64,000 bases of DNA from the NCBI RefSeq assembly GCF_900105905.1, contig NZ_FNSV01000005.1, forward strand, positions 1,674,001-1,738,000. The letters run 5' to 3'. Positions 36,768 through 44,917 of the stretch are shown here, one piece after another. The first letter of the stretch is position 1, and every line of letters starts with the position of its first letter. The translations under genes and the position numbers were made by a program. The notes under the pieces were generated by a model, which saw only the letters and a program-made list of their open reading frames with translations, was not told the DNA's origin and did no database searches. Origin of the DNA: Rhodococcus koreensis (GTDB lineage Bacteria > Actinomycetota > Actinomycetes > Mycobacteriales > Mycobacteriaceae).

Positions 36768-38276
36768 TCAGACCTCGCCGCGGCTCCGCCGCTCCATCAT
36801 CGAGTGACGGCGACTGTAGGCGAAATAGATGATCACACCGAGCACCATCCACACGATGAACCGGATCCACGTCTCGACGGACAGGTTGACCATCAGCCAC
36901 ACGCAGGCGAGAACCGCGAGGATGGGCACCACCGGCACGAACGGGACCCGGAATCCGCGGGGCAGGTCCGGGCGGGTGCGGCGCAGCACGATCACGCCGA
37001 TCGACACGAGGACGAACGCGAACAGCGTTCCGATGTTCACCATCTCCTCGAGGGTGCCGATCGGGAAGACGCCCGCCAGCACGGCCACCACGACACCGAC
37101 GAGCACGGTGATCCGAACGGGGGTGCCGTGCTTGCCGGTCGGCGCCAGCCGCCTCGGCATCAGCCCGTCCCGGGACATGGCGAACAGCACGCGGGTCTGC
37201 CCGAGCATGAGGACCATCACCACGGTGGTCAGGCCGGCCAGTGCACCGAACGAGATCAGGTTCTTCGCCCACGTGATCCCGTGAATGCCGAAGGCGGTGG
37301 CCAGATTGGAACTGTCCCCGGCCAATTCGTGGTAGTCGACCATGCCGGTGAGCACCAGCGTCACCGCCACGTACAGGATCGTCACGATCAGCAGGGAGCC
37401 CAGGATTCCGCGGGGCAGCGCCTTCTGCGGATTCTTCGTCTCCTCGGCGGTGGTGGCGACGATGTCGAACCCGATGAACGCGAAGAATACGAGGCTGGCC
37501 GCCGCGAGCAGCCCGTACCAGCCGAACGTGCTGCCGCCCGCGCCCGTGGCGTACGAGAACAGGGACTGATGGATACCCTCGCCCGTGCTGCCCGCCTCGG
37601 ACGGCGGAATGTACGGCGAGTAGTTGTCGGGGTCGATGTAGAACGCGCCGACGACCACGACGACCAGGACGACGGCCACCTTGATCGAGGTGATCACGAG
37701 TGAGACGCGCGACGACAGCTTGGTGCCCGTCGCCAGCACGACGGTGATGATCGCGACGATGAGTACCGCGCCCCAGTCGAATTTGACCGAACCGATCTGC
37801 GCGATCGGCGAATGGTTGCCGATCACCTCACCGAGATAGAGCGACCAGCCCTTCGCCACGACCGACGCGGCGAGCGCGAATTCGAGGATGAGGTCCCAGC
37901 CGATGATCCACGCGACCAGTTCACCGAACGTCGCATAGGAGAACGTGTACGCGCTGCCCGCGACCGGAACGGTCGAGGCGAACTCCGCGTAGCAGAGCGC
38001 GGCGAGGCCGCACGCGATGGCGGCGATGACGAACGCCGCCGACACCGAGGGACCCGCGACGTTGCCTGCGGTGCGCGCGGTGAGCGTGAAGATGCCGGCA
38101 CCGATGACGACTGCGACACCGAAGACAGTCAGGTCCCACGCCGTCAGATCCTTGCGGAGTTTGGTCTCCGGTTCGTCGGTGTCGCGGATCGACTGCTCGA
38201 TCGACTTGGTGCGGAACAATCCGGTCGGCCTGCCGCCGATATCCGGTCCTCCGCTGCCTTTGTCCTGGATGGCCAC
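36768..38276 (-). CDS. APC-family amino acid permease
   Basis: This 502-residue membrane protein has about 12 hydrophobic segments and the N-terminal APC motif AWDLTVFGVAVVIGAGIFTLTART. Later motifs include FFAFIGFDIVATTAEETKNPQKALPRGI. It resembles the cationic amino-acid transporter subgroup; the substrate is not known. The homolog in M. tuberculosis (Rv3253c) has the same neighbour on one side (Rv3249c region) and manA on the other. The CDF gene lies between it and manA here. Confidence 0.9.
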   Translation of the reverse strand: MAIQDKGSGGPDIGGRPTGLFRTKSIEQSIRDTDEPETKLRKDLTAWDLTVFGVAVVIGAGIFTLTARTAGNVAGPSVSAAFVIAAIACGLAALCYAEFASTVPVAGSAYTFSYATFGELVAWIIGWDLILEFALAASVVAKGWSLYLGEVIGNHSPIAQIGSVKFDWGAVLIVAIITVVLATGTKLSSRVSLVITSIKVAVVLVVVVVGAFYIDPDNYSPYIPPSEAGSTGEGIHQSLFSYATGAGGSTFGWYGLLAAASLVFFAFIGFDIVATTAEETKNPQKALPRGILGSLLIVTILYVAVTLVLTGMVDYHELAGDSSNLATAFGIHGITWAKNLISFGALAGLTTVVMVLMLGQTRVLFAMSRDGLMPRRLAPTGKHGTPVRITVLVGVVVAVLAGVFPIGTLEEMVNIGTLFAFVLVSIGVIVLRRTRPDLPRGFRVPFVPVVPILAVLACVWLMVNLSVETWIRFIVWMVLGVIIYFAYSRRHSMMERRSRGEV

Positions 38277-38304
38277 ATCAGCCTCCTCAATCGAAAGTTG
38301 CCGT

Positions 38305-39231
38305 TCAGCCTATGCCTTCGGTTGCCCGGAACAGGTCGGGTTCGATGTAGATGCGGCGAGCCGCCGGGACGGCGCGCCGCACCCGCGCCTCGGCCTCGTC
38401 GATGGCCTCGGCGATCGTGCCGATGTCCGAACCGGGGGCCATCGCCACTTTCGCCGCCACGAGGATTTCCTCGGGCCCGAGGTACTGCGTCTTGCAGTGG
38501 ATGACGCGCTCGATCTGCTCGCCGTCGGCGAGGGCGGCGAGAATCTTCGCCTCCTCGTCGGCGGTGGCGCCCTCACCGATCAGCAGACTCTGCATCTCGA
38601 CGATGAGGATGATCGCGATGACGCCGAGCAAGGCGCCGATGCAGAGGGTGCCGACCCCGTCCCACACCGGATCGCCGGTGAGCATCGTCAGACCGACACC
38701 GCCGAGCGCGAGCACGAGACCGACCAGTGCGCCGGTGTCCTCGAGAAGCACGACGGGTAGCTCCGGGCTGCGCGACGTGCGGATGAATCCCCACCAGCTC
38801 GCCTGCCCCTTGAGCGGACGCGACTCCCGCATGGCGGTGAGGAAGCTGAACCCCTCGAGCGCGATGGCGATCACCAGGATGACCACCGCCACGAGTGGCG
38901 ACGACAGTTCCTCGGGATGCTGGATCTTGTGGATGCCCTCGTAGATCGCGAACAGCGAACCGAGGCTGAACAACACGAGCGCGACGACGAACGAATAGAA
39001 GTAGCGGCTGCGCCCGTAGCCGAACTGGTGCAGATCGTCGGCGGCGCGTTCGGCCTTCCTCTGGCCGAGCAGGAGCAGGCCCTGATTGGAGGTATCGGCC
39101 ACCGAGTGCACGGATTCCGCCAGCATGGACGACGAGCCGGTGATCAGGAAGCCGGCGAACTTGGCAACCGCGATGCCGGCATTGGCACCGAGCGCGGCGA
39201 GAATCGCCTTCTTTCCCCCATGAGCCGACAA
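38305..39231 (-). CDS. Cation diffusion facilitator (CDF) transporter
   Basis: This 308-residue membrane protein is a CDF-type divalent metal efflux pump. The family segment SSSMLAESVHSVADTSNQGLLLLG (with His and Asp ligands) and FGYGRSRYFYSF are in place, followed by a cytoplasmic C-terminal domain (EQIERVIHCKTQYLGPEEILVAAKVAM). A TTG is used as the start at 39231. It stands between the permease and manA, where M. tuberculosis has an unrelated gene. The metal is not decided by sequence. Confidence 0.88.
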   Translation of the reverse strand: MSAHGGKKAILAALGANAGIAVAKFAGFLITGSSSMLAESVHSVADTSNQGLLLLGQRKAERAADDLHQFGYGRSRYFYSFVVALVLFSLGSLFAIYEGIHKIQHPEELSSPLVAVVILVIAIALEGFSFLTAMRESRPLKGQASWWGFIRTSRSPELPVVLLEDTGALVGLVLALGGVGLTMLTGDPVWDGVGTLCIGALLGVIAIILIVEMQSLLIGEGATADEEAKILAALADGEQIERVIHCKTQYLGPEEILVAAKVAMAPGSDIGTIAEAIDEAEARVRRAVPAARRIYIEPDLFRATEGIG

Positions 39232-39305
39232 CTGACTCCTCCTCTCGGTCGCACACGACCCTCACGACGACGGGCCGCGGAGGCCTTCCCGGATCGCAGG
39301 GCGGC

Positions 39306-40547
39306 TCACAGGCTACGCGCGATCGGGGAGCCGACCCTCGCACTGAACAACTGGGCACACTCGGTGCCCGCCGTCACCACCACTTCGGGGTCCTCGGCCG
39401 CGATCCAGACGGCGTTTCCCTGGGAGAGTTCGAGGCCGTCGGATCCACACCGCAGCTCCACCGAACCCGAGGTGCACAACAGAATGTGCGGCCCATCCGA
39501 GTCGAGCCGGTGCTCCGCCGGGCCGGCCGGTGACAGATCGATCCGCGCGAGGACGAATTCCGGCGCCGGCGTCGAATACACGAATTCGCCCCCGCCTGGC
39601 CGCTCCCGAGCCTCCAGGATCGGAATGTCGACGGTGTCGAAATCGAGGACACGCAGCAACTCCGGTACGTCCACGTGCTTCGGCGTCAGTCCCCCGCGCA
39701 GCACGTTGTCGGAGTTGGCCATGATCTCGACCGCCATCCCGTGCAGGTAGGCGTGGAGGTTGCCGGCGTCGAGGTACAGACCCTGCCCCGGTTCGAGGGT
39801 GACCCGGTTCAGCAGGAGCGCGGCGAGCACACCCGCATCCCCCGGGTACACCTCGCTCAGTTCGAGGGCAGTGCGGACCTCCGCCGCGAATTCACCGTCC
39901 TTGGTGTTCGACAGATAGTCGACGCATCCGTCGAGCACCCTCGGCATCAGCGCACCGAGCACGGGCTGCGGCAACGTGATCCACGTGGTGAACAGCGCGC
40001 GGAGACCGTCCGAGTCGGGTTGGCCGGCAATCAGGCCCACGTAAGGCTGCAGTTCCGGAACGGCGATCGCCTCGAGCAGCTTGACTGTGCGCTGAGGGTC
40101 CCGGAAACCGGCGAGCGCGTGGAACCTGCTGAGGGCCACGACGAGTTCGGGTTTGTGGCTGGCGTCCTTGTAGTTGCGCACGGAGGACTCGAGGGGGATT
40201 CCCACCTCGTTCTCCCGGGCGAAGCCCTCCCACGCCTGCTCGGCGCTCGGGTGCGCCTGCAACGACAGCGGCTCCTCCGACGCGAGCAACTTCAGGAGGA
40301 ACGGGAGGCGCTCGCCGAACGTCTCGACACTGCGCTTCCCGAGCTGACGTTCGGGCTCCGCGTGCACCAGGTCCAGAAGAGACCGGGGCCCCTCGTCGGT
40401 GATGACGCGGGCGGGATCACCGGGGTGCGCGCCCAGCCACAGTTCCGCCTCCGGATGGGCCGTGGGAACCGGAAGTCCGCGCAGCTGTGCGATGGCGGTG
40501 CGCGATCCCCACGCGTAGGACCGGAGCGCACCTTCGAGTCGGTGCAC
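39306..40547 (-). CDS. manA: Mannose-6-phosphate isomerase (type I)
   Basis: This 413-residue enzyme interconverts fructose-6-phosphate and mannose-6-phosphate, feeding GDP-mannose for glycans, mannolipids and lipomannan. Zinc ligands are visible in LQAHPSAEQAWEG (Gln, His, Glu region) and KDASHKPELVVAL (His, Glu). The GTG start overlaps the stop of the upstream SIS gene by 1 nt (TAGTG). The same pair is found in M. tuberculosis (Rv3255c-Rv3256c). Confidence 0.94.
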   Translation of the reverse strand: MHRLEGALRSYAWGSRTAIAQLRGLPVPTAHPEAELWLGAHPGDPARVITDEGPRSLLDLVHAEPERQLGKRSVETFGERLPFLLKLLASEEPLSLQAHPSAEQAWEGFARENEVGIPLESSVRNYKDASHKPELVVALSRFHALAGFRDPQRTVKLLEAIAVPELQPYVGLIAGQPDSDGLRALFTTWITLPQPVLGALMPRVLDGCVDYLSNTKDGEFAAEVRTALELSEVYPGDAGVLAALLLNRVTLEPGQGLYLDAGNLHAYLHGMAVEIMANSDNVLRGGLTPKHVDVPELLRVLDFDTVDIPILEARERPGGGEFVYSTPAPEFVLARIDLSPAGPAEHRLDSDGPHILLCTSGSVELRCGSDGLELSQGNAVWIAAEDPEVVVTAGTECAQLFSARVGSPIARSL

Positions 40548-41626
40548 TAGATACCGCCGATCAACTGTAGATACGCGGCAGTCATGTCGAGCCTGCCGAC
40601 CAGAACCGCCGCCTGTTCCAATTCGGGGCGCTGCGAGGGGACCTGCCCCTCGTCGGACGACGCGACGACGAGGTCGACGTCGCCCAGGACCGCGATCCTG
40701 CGTTCGACGAGCATCCGGTCGGCATCGGCCGACAGCACGAACGTGCGCACCGGGCTCGCCGGCGGCGGACCGTCCAGTTCGGGATCGTGGAAGATCGAGT
40801 CGTGCGCGGAGAGCGCCTGGTCGACGCGGAACGTGCCCGCCGCGCTCAGCACGTCCGGAAGCTCCGACGCCGTCGCCACGCGGCCGGCGTGCAGCAGCGC
40901 CTCGGCGCCGTGCCGGGCCAACTCCACCGTGCTCTCCGTATCACCGGTCAGCACGATGCGGCGTCCCTGCATGCGGGAGGCCAGAGACTTCGCCGGGTTG
41001 TGGAACACCTCGCTGTTCGGCCGGTCGCGCAGCGCCTCACCGTCGACCGCGTCGGCGAGTTGCTCGAGGTCGGGGACCTCGTCGCCCCAGCGTTCCGAAC
41101 CGACCACCCGCAGGACGGCCAGCAGAACCGCGAAGTACCGGAGCAGACCGTGCCGGGTCAGTGCCCGGACCCGCGGCGCGAACATGACGACGCGTCCGGC
41201 CGCTGCCGCTTGCAAGGGTCCCTCGTCCGGTGCTGCGACCACCACTTCGGCGCCGCGCCGGACCGCCGCGTCGACGGCCTGCACGAGACGGGGGTCGCCT
41301 GCGTCGTCGCCGGCCACCACGACCACATCGAGCGGACCCACCCAGACGGGGGTCCGGGTGGCGCGCACCAGCGGGAATCCGATCCGTTCGGCGAGGACCG
41401 CCGTCAGGATCCCGGCACCGCGGCTGGCCCGCCCCGCGCCGGTGACCACCACCACGCTGCGCGGACGCAGCCCCTGCAGTCGTTCGAGAGCCCCTTCCTC
41501 GACCGCGGACCGGGTGGCCCGGATCTGGGCACCCCCCATTGCGGCGGAACGGAGTACGCCCTCGGTGTCCGCGGAAACCAGTGCGTCCCCGTCGTCCAGA
41601 TCGAGCAGGGGCGTCGGCGCTGTCAT
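40547..41626 (-). CDS. SIS-domain protein (TobH/phosphosugar-isomerase-like, Rv3256c type)
   Basis: This 359-residue protein has a sugar-isomerase fold: RSVVVVTGAGRASRGAGILTAVLAERIGFPLV, and VVVAGDDAGDPRLVQAVDAAVRRGAEVVV. The N-terminal start ATG at 41626 follows an AAAGGGGG site. It lies between phosphomannomutase and manA in one minus-strand operon, so a role in mannose metabolism is likely. Family members are unlike full phosphoglucose isomerases and the exact reaction is not known. Confidence 0.82.
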   Translation of the reverse strand: MTAPTPLLDLDDGDALVSADTEGVLRSAAMGGAQIRATRSAVEEGALERLQGLRPRSVVVVTGAGRASRGAGILTAVLAERIGFPLVRATRTPVWVGPLDVVVVAGDDAGDPRLVQAVDAAVRRGAEVVVAAPDEGPLQAAAAGRVVMFAPRVRALTRHGLLRYFAVLLAVLRVVGSERWGDEVPDLEQLADAVDGEALRDRPNSEVFHNPAKSLASRMQGRRIVLTGDTESTVELARHGAEALLHAGRVATASELPDVLSAAGTFRVDQALSAHDSIFHDPELDGPPPASPVRTFVLSADADRMLVERRIAVLGDVDLVVASSDEGQVPSQRPELEQAAVLVGRLDMTAAYLQLIGGI

Positions 41627-41719
41627 GACACCGCACCCCCTTTCTTCGTCAGTGCAAGCCTCATCAGTGCAAGCCACATTCGCAGCACGAGCAGAACCTT
41701 GTTATTCCAACTATGGCAG

Positions 41720-43087
41720 TCAGGCTCGGACGATGCCCAATATCTCGGTAACGAGTGCATCTACGTCTGCCGTCGTGGGCGCTTCGACGTTGAGTCGCAG
41801 CAGCGGTTCGGTGTTGGAGGCGCGCAGGTTGAACCACGCGTCGCCCTGCAATTCGACCGTGACACCGTCGAGCCGGTCGACACCCGCGGTGCGATCGGCG
41901 AACGCCGCCACCACCGCGTCGGTCCGCTCGACGGCGTCCGACACCGTCGAATTGATCTCTCCGGACGCCGCGTACCGCTCGTACTTGGCCATCAGTTCGG
42001 ACAGCGGACGGTCCTGCTCCCCCAGTGCCGCGAGGACGTGCAACCCGGCGAGCATGCCGGAGTCGGCGCCCCAGAAATCGCGGAAGTAGTAGTGAGCGGA
42101 GTGCTCGCCACCGAAGATCGCCCCCGTCTCGGCCATCTGCTGCTTGATGAACGAATGCCCGACCCGGGTGCGCACCGGGTGTCCACCCAGTTCGGTGACC
42201 AGTTCCGGCACGGCGCGGGAGGTGATGAGGTTGTGGATGACGGTTGCGCCCGGCTCCTTGGCCAGCTCACGCTCGGCCACCAGGGCCGTCACTGCGGACG
42301 GCGACACCGGGTTGCCGAGCTCGTCGACCACGAAGCAGCGGTCGGCGTCACCGTCGAAAGCCAGACCGATGTCGGCACCGGTCTCCCGGACGTACCGCTG
42401 CAGATCCACCAGGTTGGCCGGGTCGAGCGGATTCGCCTCGTGGTTCGGGAACGTGCCGTCGAGTTCGAAGTACAGCGGCTGCAGCTTCACCGGCATCGGC
42501 TCGAACACTGCGGGGACGGTGTGCCCGCCCATGCCGTTGCCCGCGTCCACGGCCACCGTCAGCGGCCGGAGGCCGGACAGGTTCACCAGCCCGCGGACGA
42601 AACTCGCGTACTGCTCGAGCACGTCCTCCTCGGACACCTCACCCGCGGCGCCGACGTACGCGGGCACCCCGTCGACGACCTCCGCGGCGATCGCGGCGAG
42701 GCCCGTCTCCTGCCCCACCGGCTTCGCGCCCGCGCGGCACAGCTTGATGCCGTTGTACTTCGCCGGGTTGTGGCTCGCGGTGAACATCGCACCCGGGCAG
42801 TCGAACAGTCCCGAAGCGAAATACAGCTGATCGGTGGACGCGAGTCCGATGAGCACGACGTCCAGACCCTGGGCGGTGACACCGTCGGCGAACGCGCGGG
42901 CGAGTTCCGGGGACGACGCACGCATGTCGTAACCGATCACGACCTTCGTGGCACTCTCCGCACGGACGAGTCGTGCGAACGCGCCACCCACGTCCTGCAC
43001 GAACGCGGCATCGATTTGTTCACCGACGACACCCCGCACGTCGTAAGCCTTGATCACGGCATGTACGGACTCGGCTGATCGCGCCAC
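41720..43087 (-). CDS. pmmA: Phosphomannomutase/phosphoglucomutase (PmmA type)
   Basis: This 455-residue enzyme converts mannose-6-phosphate to mannose-1-phosphate. Conserved features are IKAYDVRGVVGEQI near the start, the phosphoserine active site TASHNPAKYNG, the metal loop DGDADRCF, and the sugar-binding GGEHSAHYYF. The GTG at 43087 follows an AAGGAG site. It is the first of three genes (pmmA, SIS, manA) that appear cotranscribed. Confidence 0.94.
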   Translation of the reverse strand: MARSAESVHAVIKAYDVRGVVGEQIDAAFVQDVGGAFARLVRAESATKVVIGYDMRASSPELARAFADGVTAQGLDVVLIGLASTDQLYFASGLFDCPGAMFTASHNPAKYNGIKLCRAGAKPVGQETGLAAIAAEVVDGVPAYVGAAGEVSEEDVLEQYASFVRGLVNLSGLRPLTVAVDAGNGMGGHTVPAVFEPMPVKLQPLYFELDGTFPNHEANPLDPANLVDLQRYVRETGADIGLAFDGDADRCFVVDELGNPVSPSAVTALVAERELAKEPGATVIHNLITSRAVPELVTELGGHPVRTRVGHSFIKQQMAETGAIFGGEHSAHYYFRDFWGADSGMLAGLHVLAALGEQDRPLSELMAKYERYAASGEINSTVSDAVERTDAVVAAFADRTAGVDRLDGVTVELQGDAWFNLRASNTEPLLRLNVEAPTTADVDALVTEILGIVRA

Positions 43088-43190
43088 TTCTGTTTTCTCC
43101 TTTACGAGCACCAGTGCTGGCGCAAGCCTAATGCCTGCCCGTCGCGGGCACGGCACGCCGCGGACCGCAGGCCCGGGACGAGCTGGGACG

Positions 43191-43586
43191 TCAGTTGGCA
43201 GGGTCGGGAAGAACCCGCAGGTGGCCACGCCGGCCGGTACGAGCCGGGCCGGGCTGGGTGCCGGTTTCGGCGCGCTCCTCGGTGGACACGGTCCGCTCGG
43301 ACCGCCCACGATCGCCGAGGCCCGCCTCCCGCACGGCCTCCGCCAGCGCGGTCAGATCGTCCTCGTCCGGGGTGCTCGACGAAAATCCGCCCTCGTACCG
43401 AACCAGTTCCCAGCCCTTGGGTGCGGTGATCCTCGACGCGTGCGTTTCGCACAGATCCCACGAGTGCGGCTCGTCGACAGTTGCGAGCGGGCCGACGACG
43501 GCGGTGGAGTCCGAGTAGACGTACGTGAGCGTCGCGACAGCGGGGTTCTTGCACCCGGGGCGGCAGCATCGACGCAGAGATCTCAC
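43191..43586 (-). CDS. DUF3499 zinc-ribbon-like protein (Rv3258c type)
   Basis: This 131-residue protein has a Cys cluster at its start (RRCCRPGC) and a later C-x2-H (LCETH), consistent with a treble-clef zinc site. The core VATLTYVYSDSTAVVGPL and HASRITAPKGWELVRYEG is strongly conserved in actinobacteria. The C-terminal third is low-complexity. It lies upstream of pmmA on the same strand, as in M. tuberculosis. Function unknown. Confidence 0.8.
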   Translation of the reverse strand: MRSLRRCCRPGCKNPAVATLTYVYSDSTAVVGPLATVDEPHSWDLCETHASRITAPKGWELVRYEGGFSSSTPDEDDLTALAEAVREAGLGDRGRSERTVSTEERAETGTQPGPARTGRRGHLRVLPDPAN

Positions 43587-43666
43587 AGCTAAGAAGCCTA
43601 GCCCCACGAAGGCCCGACACCTACTCGGACACACCGACAGTGTCCGGCTGTCGTAATGTCCACTCC

Positions 43667-44158
43667 ATGTCCAGAGCACGACGCAGGCGTCCCGTCACCA
43701 CCCGATCCGTCGACCGACGGGGACGTGGGATCCGCGGGTCCGTGTTCCCCCCGGACGCGCCGGCGCGACGCAGCCGCGCGGAGAAATTCGATCTGGTGGT
43801 TCTGGAGGCGTTCGCGCCGATCGACTCACGCTGGCGTGAACGCCTCACGAAGTTGGACATCGCTGTCGACGAAGTCCCGAAGATTCATGCGCTCGACCCG
43901 GATTCGGTCAACTGGCCCGCCGAGGTCGTGGCGGACGGGCCCGTGCCGCTGTCCCGGTTGATCCCGGCAGGCATCGACCGGCACGGATCCACGACGCGGG
44001 CGCGAGTCGTCCTGTTCCGGCGACCGCTGGAACAGCGCGCCAAGGATCCGGACGATCTCACCGACCTGGTGCACGACGTGCTCGTACAGCAGGTGAGCAC
44101 CTACCTCGGAGTCGAACCCGAGGTCATCGACCCGGATCTGCCGGGCGATGATGACTGA
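43667..44158 (+). CDS. Metallopeptidase-family protein with degenerate HExxH motif (Rv3259 type)
   Basis: This 163-residue protein belongs to a zincin-like family (DUF1025 type). The C-terminal helix that should carry HExxH reads LVHDVLVQQVSTYLG, so only the first His and an acidic Asp remain and the second metal His is lost. Catalysis is therefore doubtful. The N-terminus is Arg-rich. The ATG at 43667 is chosen over an upstream GTG. Its stop abuts the whiB2 stop directly (convergent genes). Confidence 0.78.
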   Translation: MSRARRRRPVTTRSVDRRGRGIRGSVFPPDAPARRSRAEKFDLVVLEAFAPIDSRWRERLTKLDIAVDEVPKIHALDPDSVNWPAEVVADGPVPLSRLIPAGIDRHGSTTRARVVLFRRPLEQRAKDPDDLTDLVHDVLVQQVSTYLGVEPEVIDPDLPGDDD

Positions 44159-44641
44159 CTAAACGATCCCCCGCTTCAGCCGCCGGCGCTCACGCTCCGA
44201 CAGACCACCCCAGATACCGAACCGCTCGTCATTGGCCAGTGCGTAGTCGAGGCATTCGTCCCGCACCTCGCAGCCGAGGCAGATGCGCTTCGCTTCTCGG
44301 GTGGAGCCCCCCTTTTCGGGGAAGAAGGCCTCAGGGTCGGTCTGCGCGCAAAGTGCACGTTCCTGCCACTGATCCTCGATGGTGTCGAACAATTCGTCGA
44401 AACCGGTCACCAGACTCAATACCGGGCGGGGGCCCGCCGTCTCGACTTCCTGCGCGACGAGTTCCGGCACAGGAATTTCTTTCACACTGCTTTCTTGCAC
44501 ACTTATTTGTTGCACACCGTCTTCTTGCACACAGACTTCTTGAACACAGACGCCGTCCGCTGCGCCTGCTTCGGAATTGGTCTGCGGTTCGTCGCTTACT
44601 GTGCTCCAGCGAGTCTCCGACTCGAGCTGCTCATTGGGCAT
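44159..44641 (-). CDS. whiB2: WhiB2/WhmD-type septation regulator with extended N-terminus
   Basis: This 160-residue protein ends in a full WhiB domain (about residues 92-160): four Cys (ALCAQTD, RICLGC, DEC), the GIWGG turn, and the basic ERERRRLKRGIV tail. It matches mycobacterial WhiB2, needed for cell division. M. tuberculosis WhiB2 is about 89 residues, so this one has about 70 extra residues at the start. They include seven pentapeptides (residues 31-65). The ATG at 44641 has a very strong GAGGAGG site, so the long start looks real. A perfect LexA-type box lies about 80 nt upstream. Confidence 0.93.
   Translation of the reverse strand: MPNEQLESETRWSTVSDEPQTNSEAGAADGVCVQEVCVQEDGVQQISVQESSVKEIPVPELVAQEVETAGPRPVLSLVTGFDELFDTIEDQWQERALCAQTDPEAFFPEKGGSTREAKRICLGCEVRDECLDYALANDERFGIWGGLSERERRRLKRGIV
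44447..44551 (-). repeat. Seven-unit 15-nt repeat in the whiB2 N-terminus
   Basis: The coding sequence holds seven in-frame units of 15 nt, encoding the pentapeptides VCVQE, VCVQE, DGVQQ, ISVQE, SSVKE, IPVPE and LVAQE. The first two are identical in protein. Two extra Cys (32 and 37) arise in them. The remaining units are diverged. Confidence 0.9.
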
Positions 44642-44721
44642 CGTTCCGCCTCCTCACCTGTGATAGCGCAGAAAATTTTGATCGATCATGTACCCCGAAC
44701 CGAACACCCCTGCCACCCCGT

Positions 44722-44737
44722 TCGAACAACCGTTCGA
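44722..44737. promoter_or_regulatory. LexA/SOS box upstream of whiB2
   Basis: TCGAACAACCGTTCGA is a perfect match to the mycobacterial SOS box TCGAAC-N4-GTTCGA. It lies 80-96 nt upstream of the whiB2 start and about 180 nt upstream of fbiA. This suggests control of whiB2 by LexA during DNA damage. Binding is not shown by sequence alone. Confidence 0.8.
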
Positions 44738-44797
44738 ATTGATCCCCGCTGCAAGTGATTCCACGTCCGCAACGTTGGAATGACATATTTGTGATTA

Positions 44798-44814
44798 GAC
44801 ACGCCCAGCGTGTC
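44798..44814. repeat. Perfect 7-bp inverted repeat in the whiB2-fbiA promoter region
   Basis: GACACGC-CCA-GCGTGTC has two 7-bp arms around a 3-nt loop, about 104 nt upstream of fbiA. It has no T-run, so a terminator is unlikely; a protein-binding site is possible. Confidence 0.5.
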
Positions 44815-44917
44815 GCGGTCAAGCTAACGGCAAAAAGTCGATTACTATTTCGCGCTCTCCAATCGCCCTGGGGAAGCAGCCCACCGGACGCCGACGGCCA
44901 CCGCCTAGGCTTGCACC

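Noticed and set aside
44159..44426. Short WhiB2 starting near the WhiB domain
   Set aside because: An internal GTG before TGFDELFD has no ribosome binding site, while the upstream ATG at 44641 has an excellent one.
44720..44740. GGTTCGAA-like T-loop of a tRNA
   Set aside because: The two GTTCGAA elements are the halves of a palindromic LexA box; no acceptor stem or anticodon arm is present.
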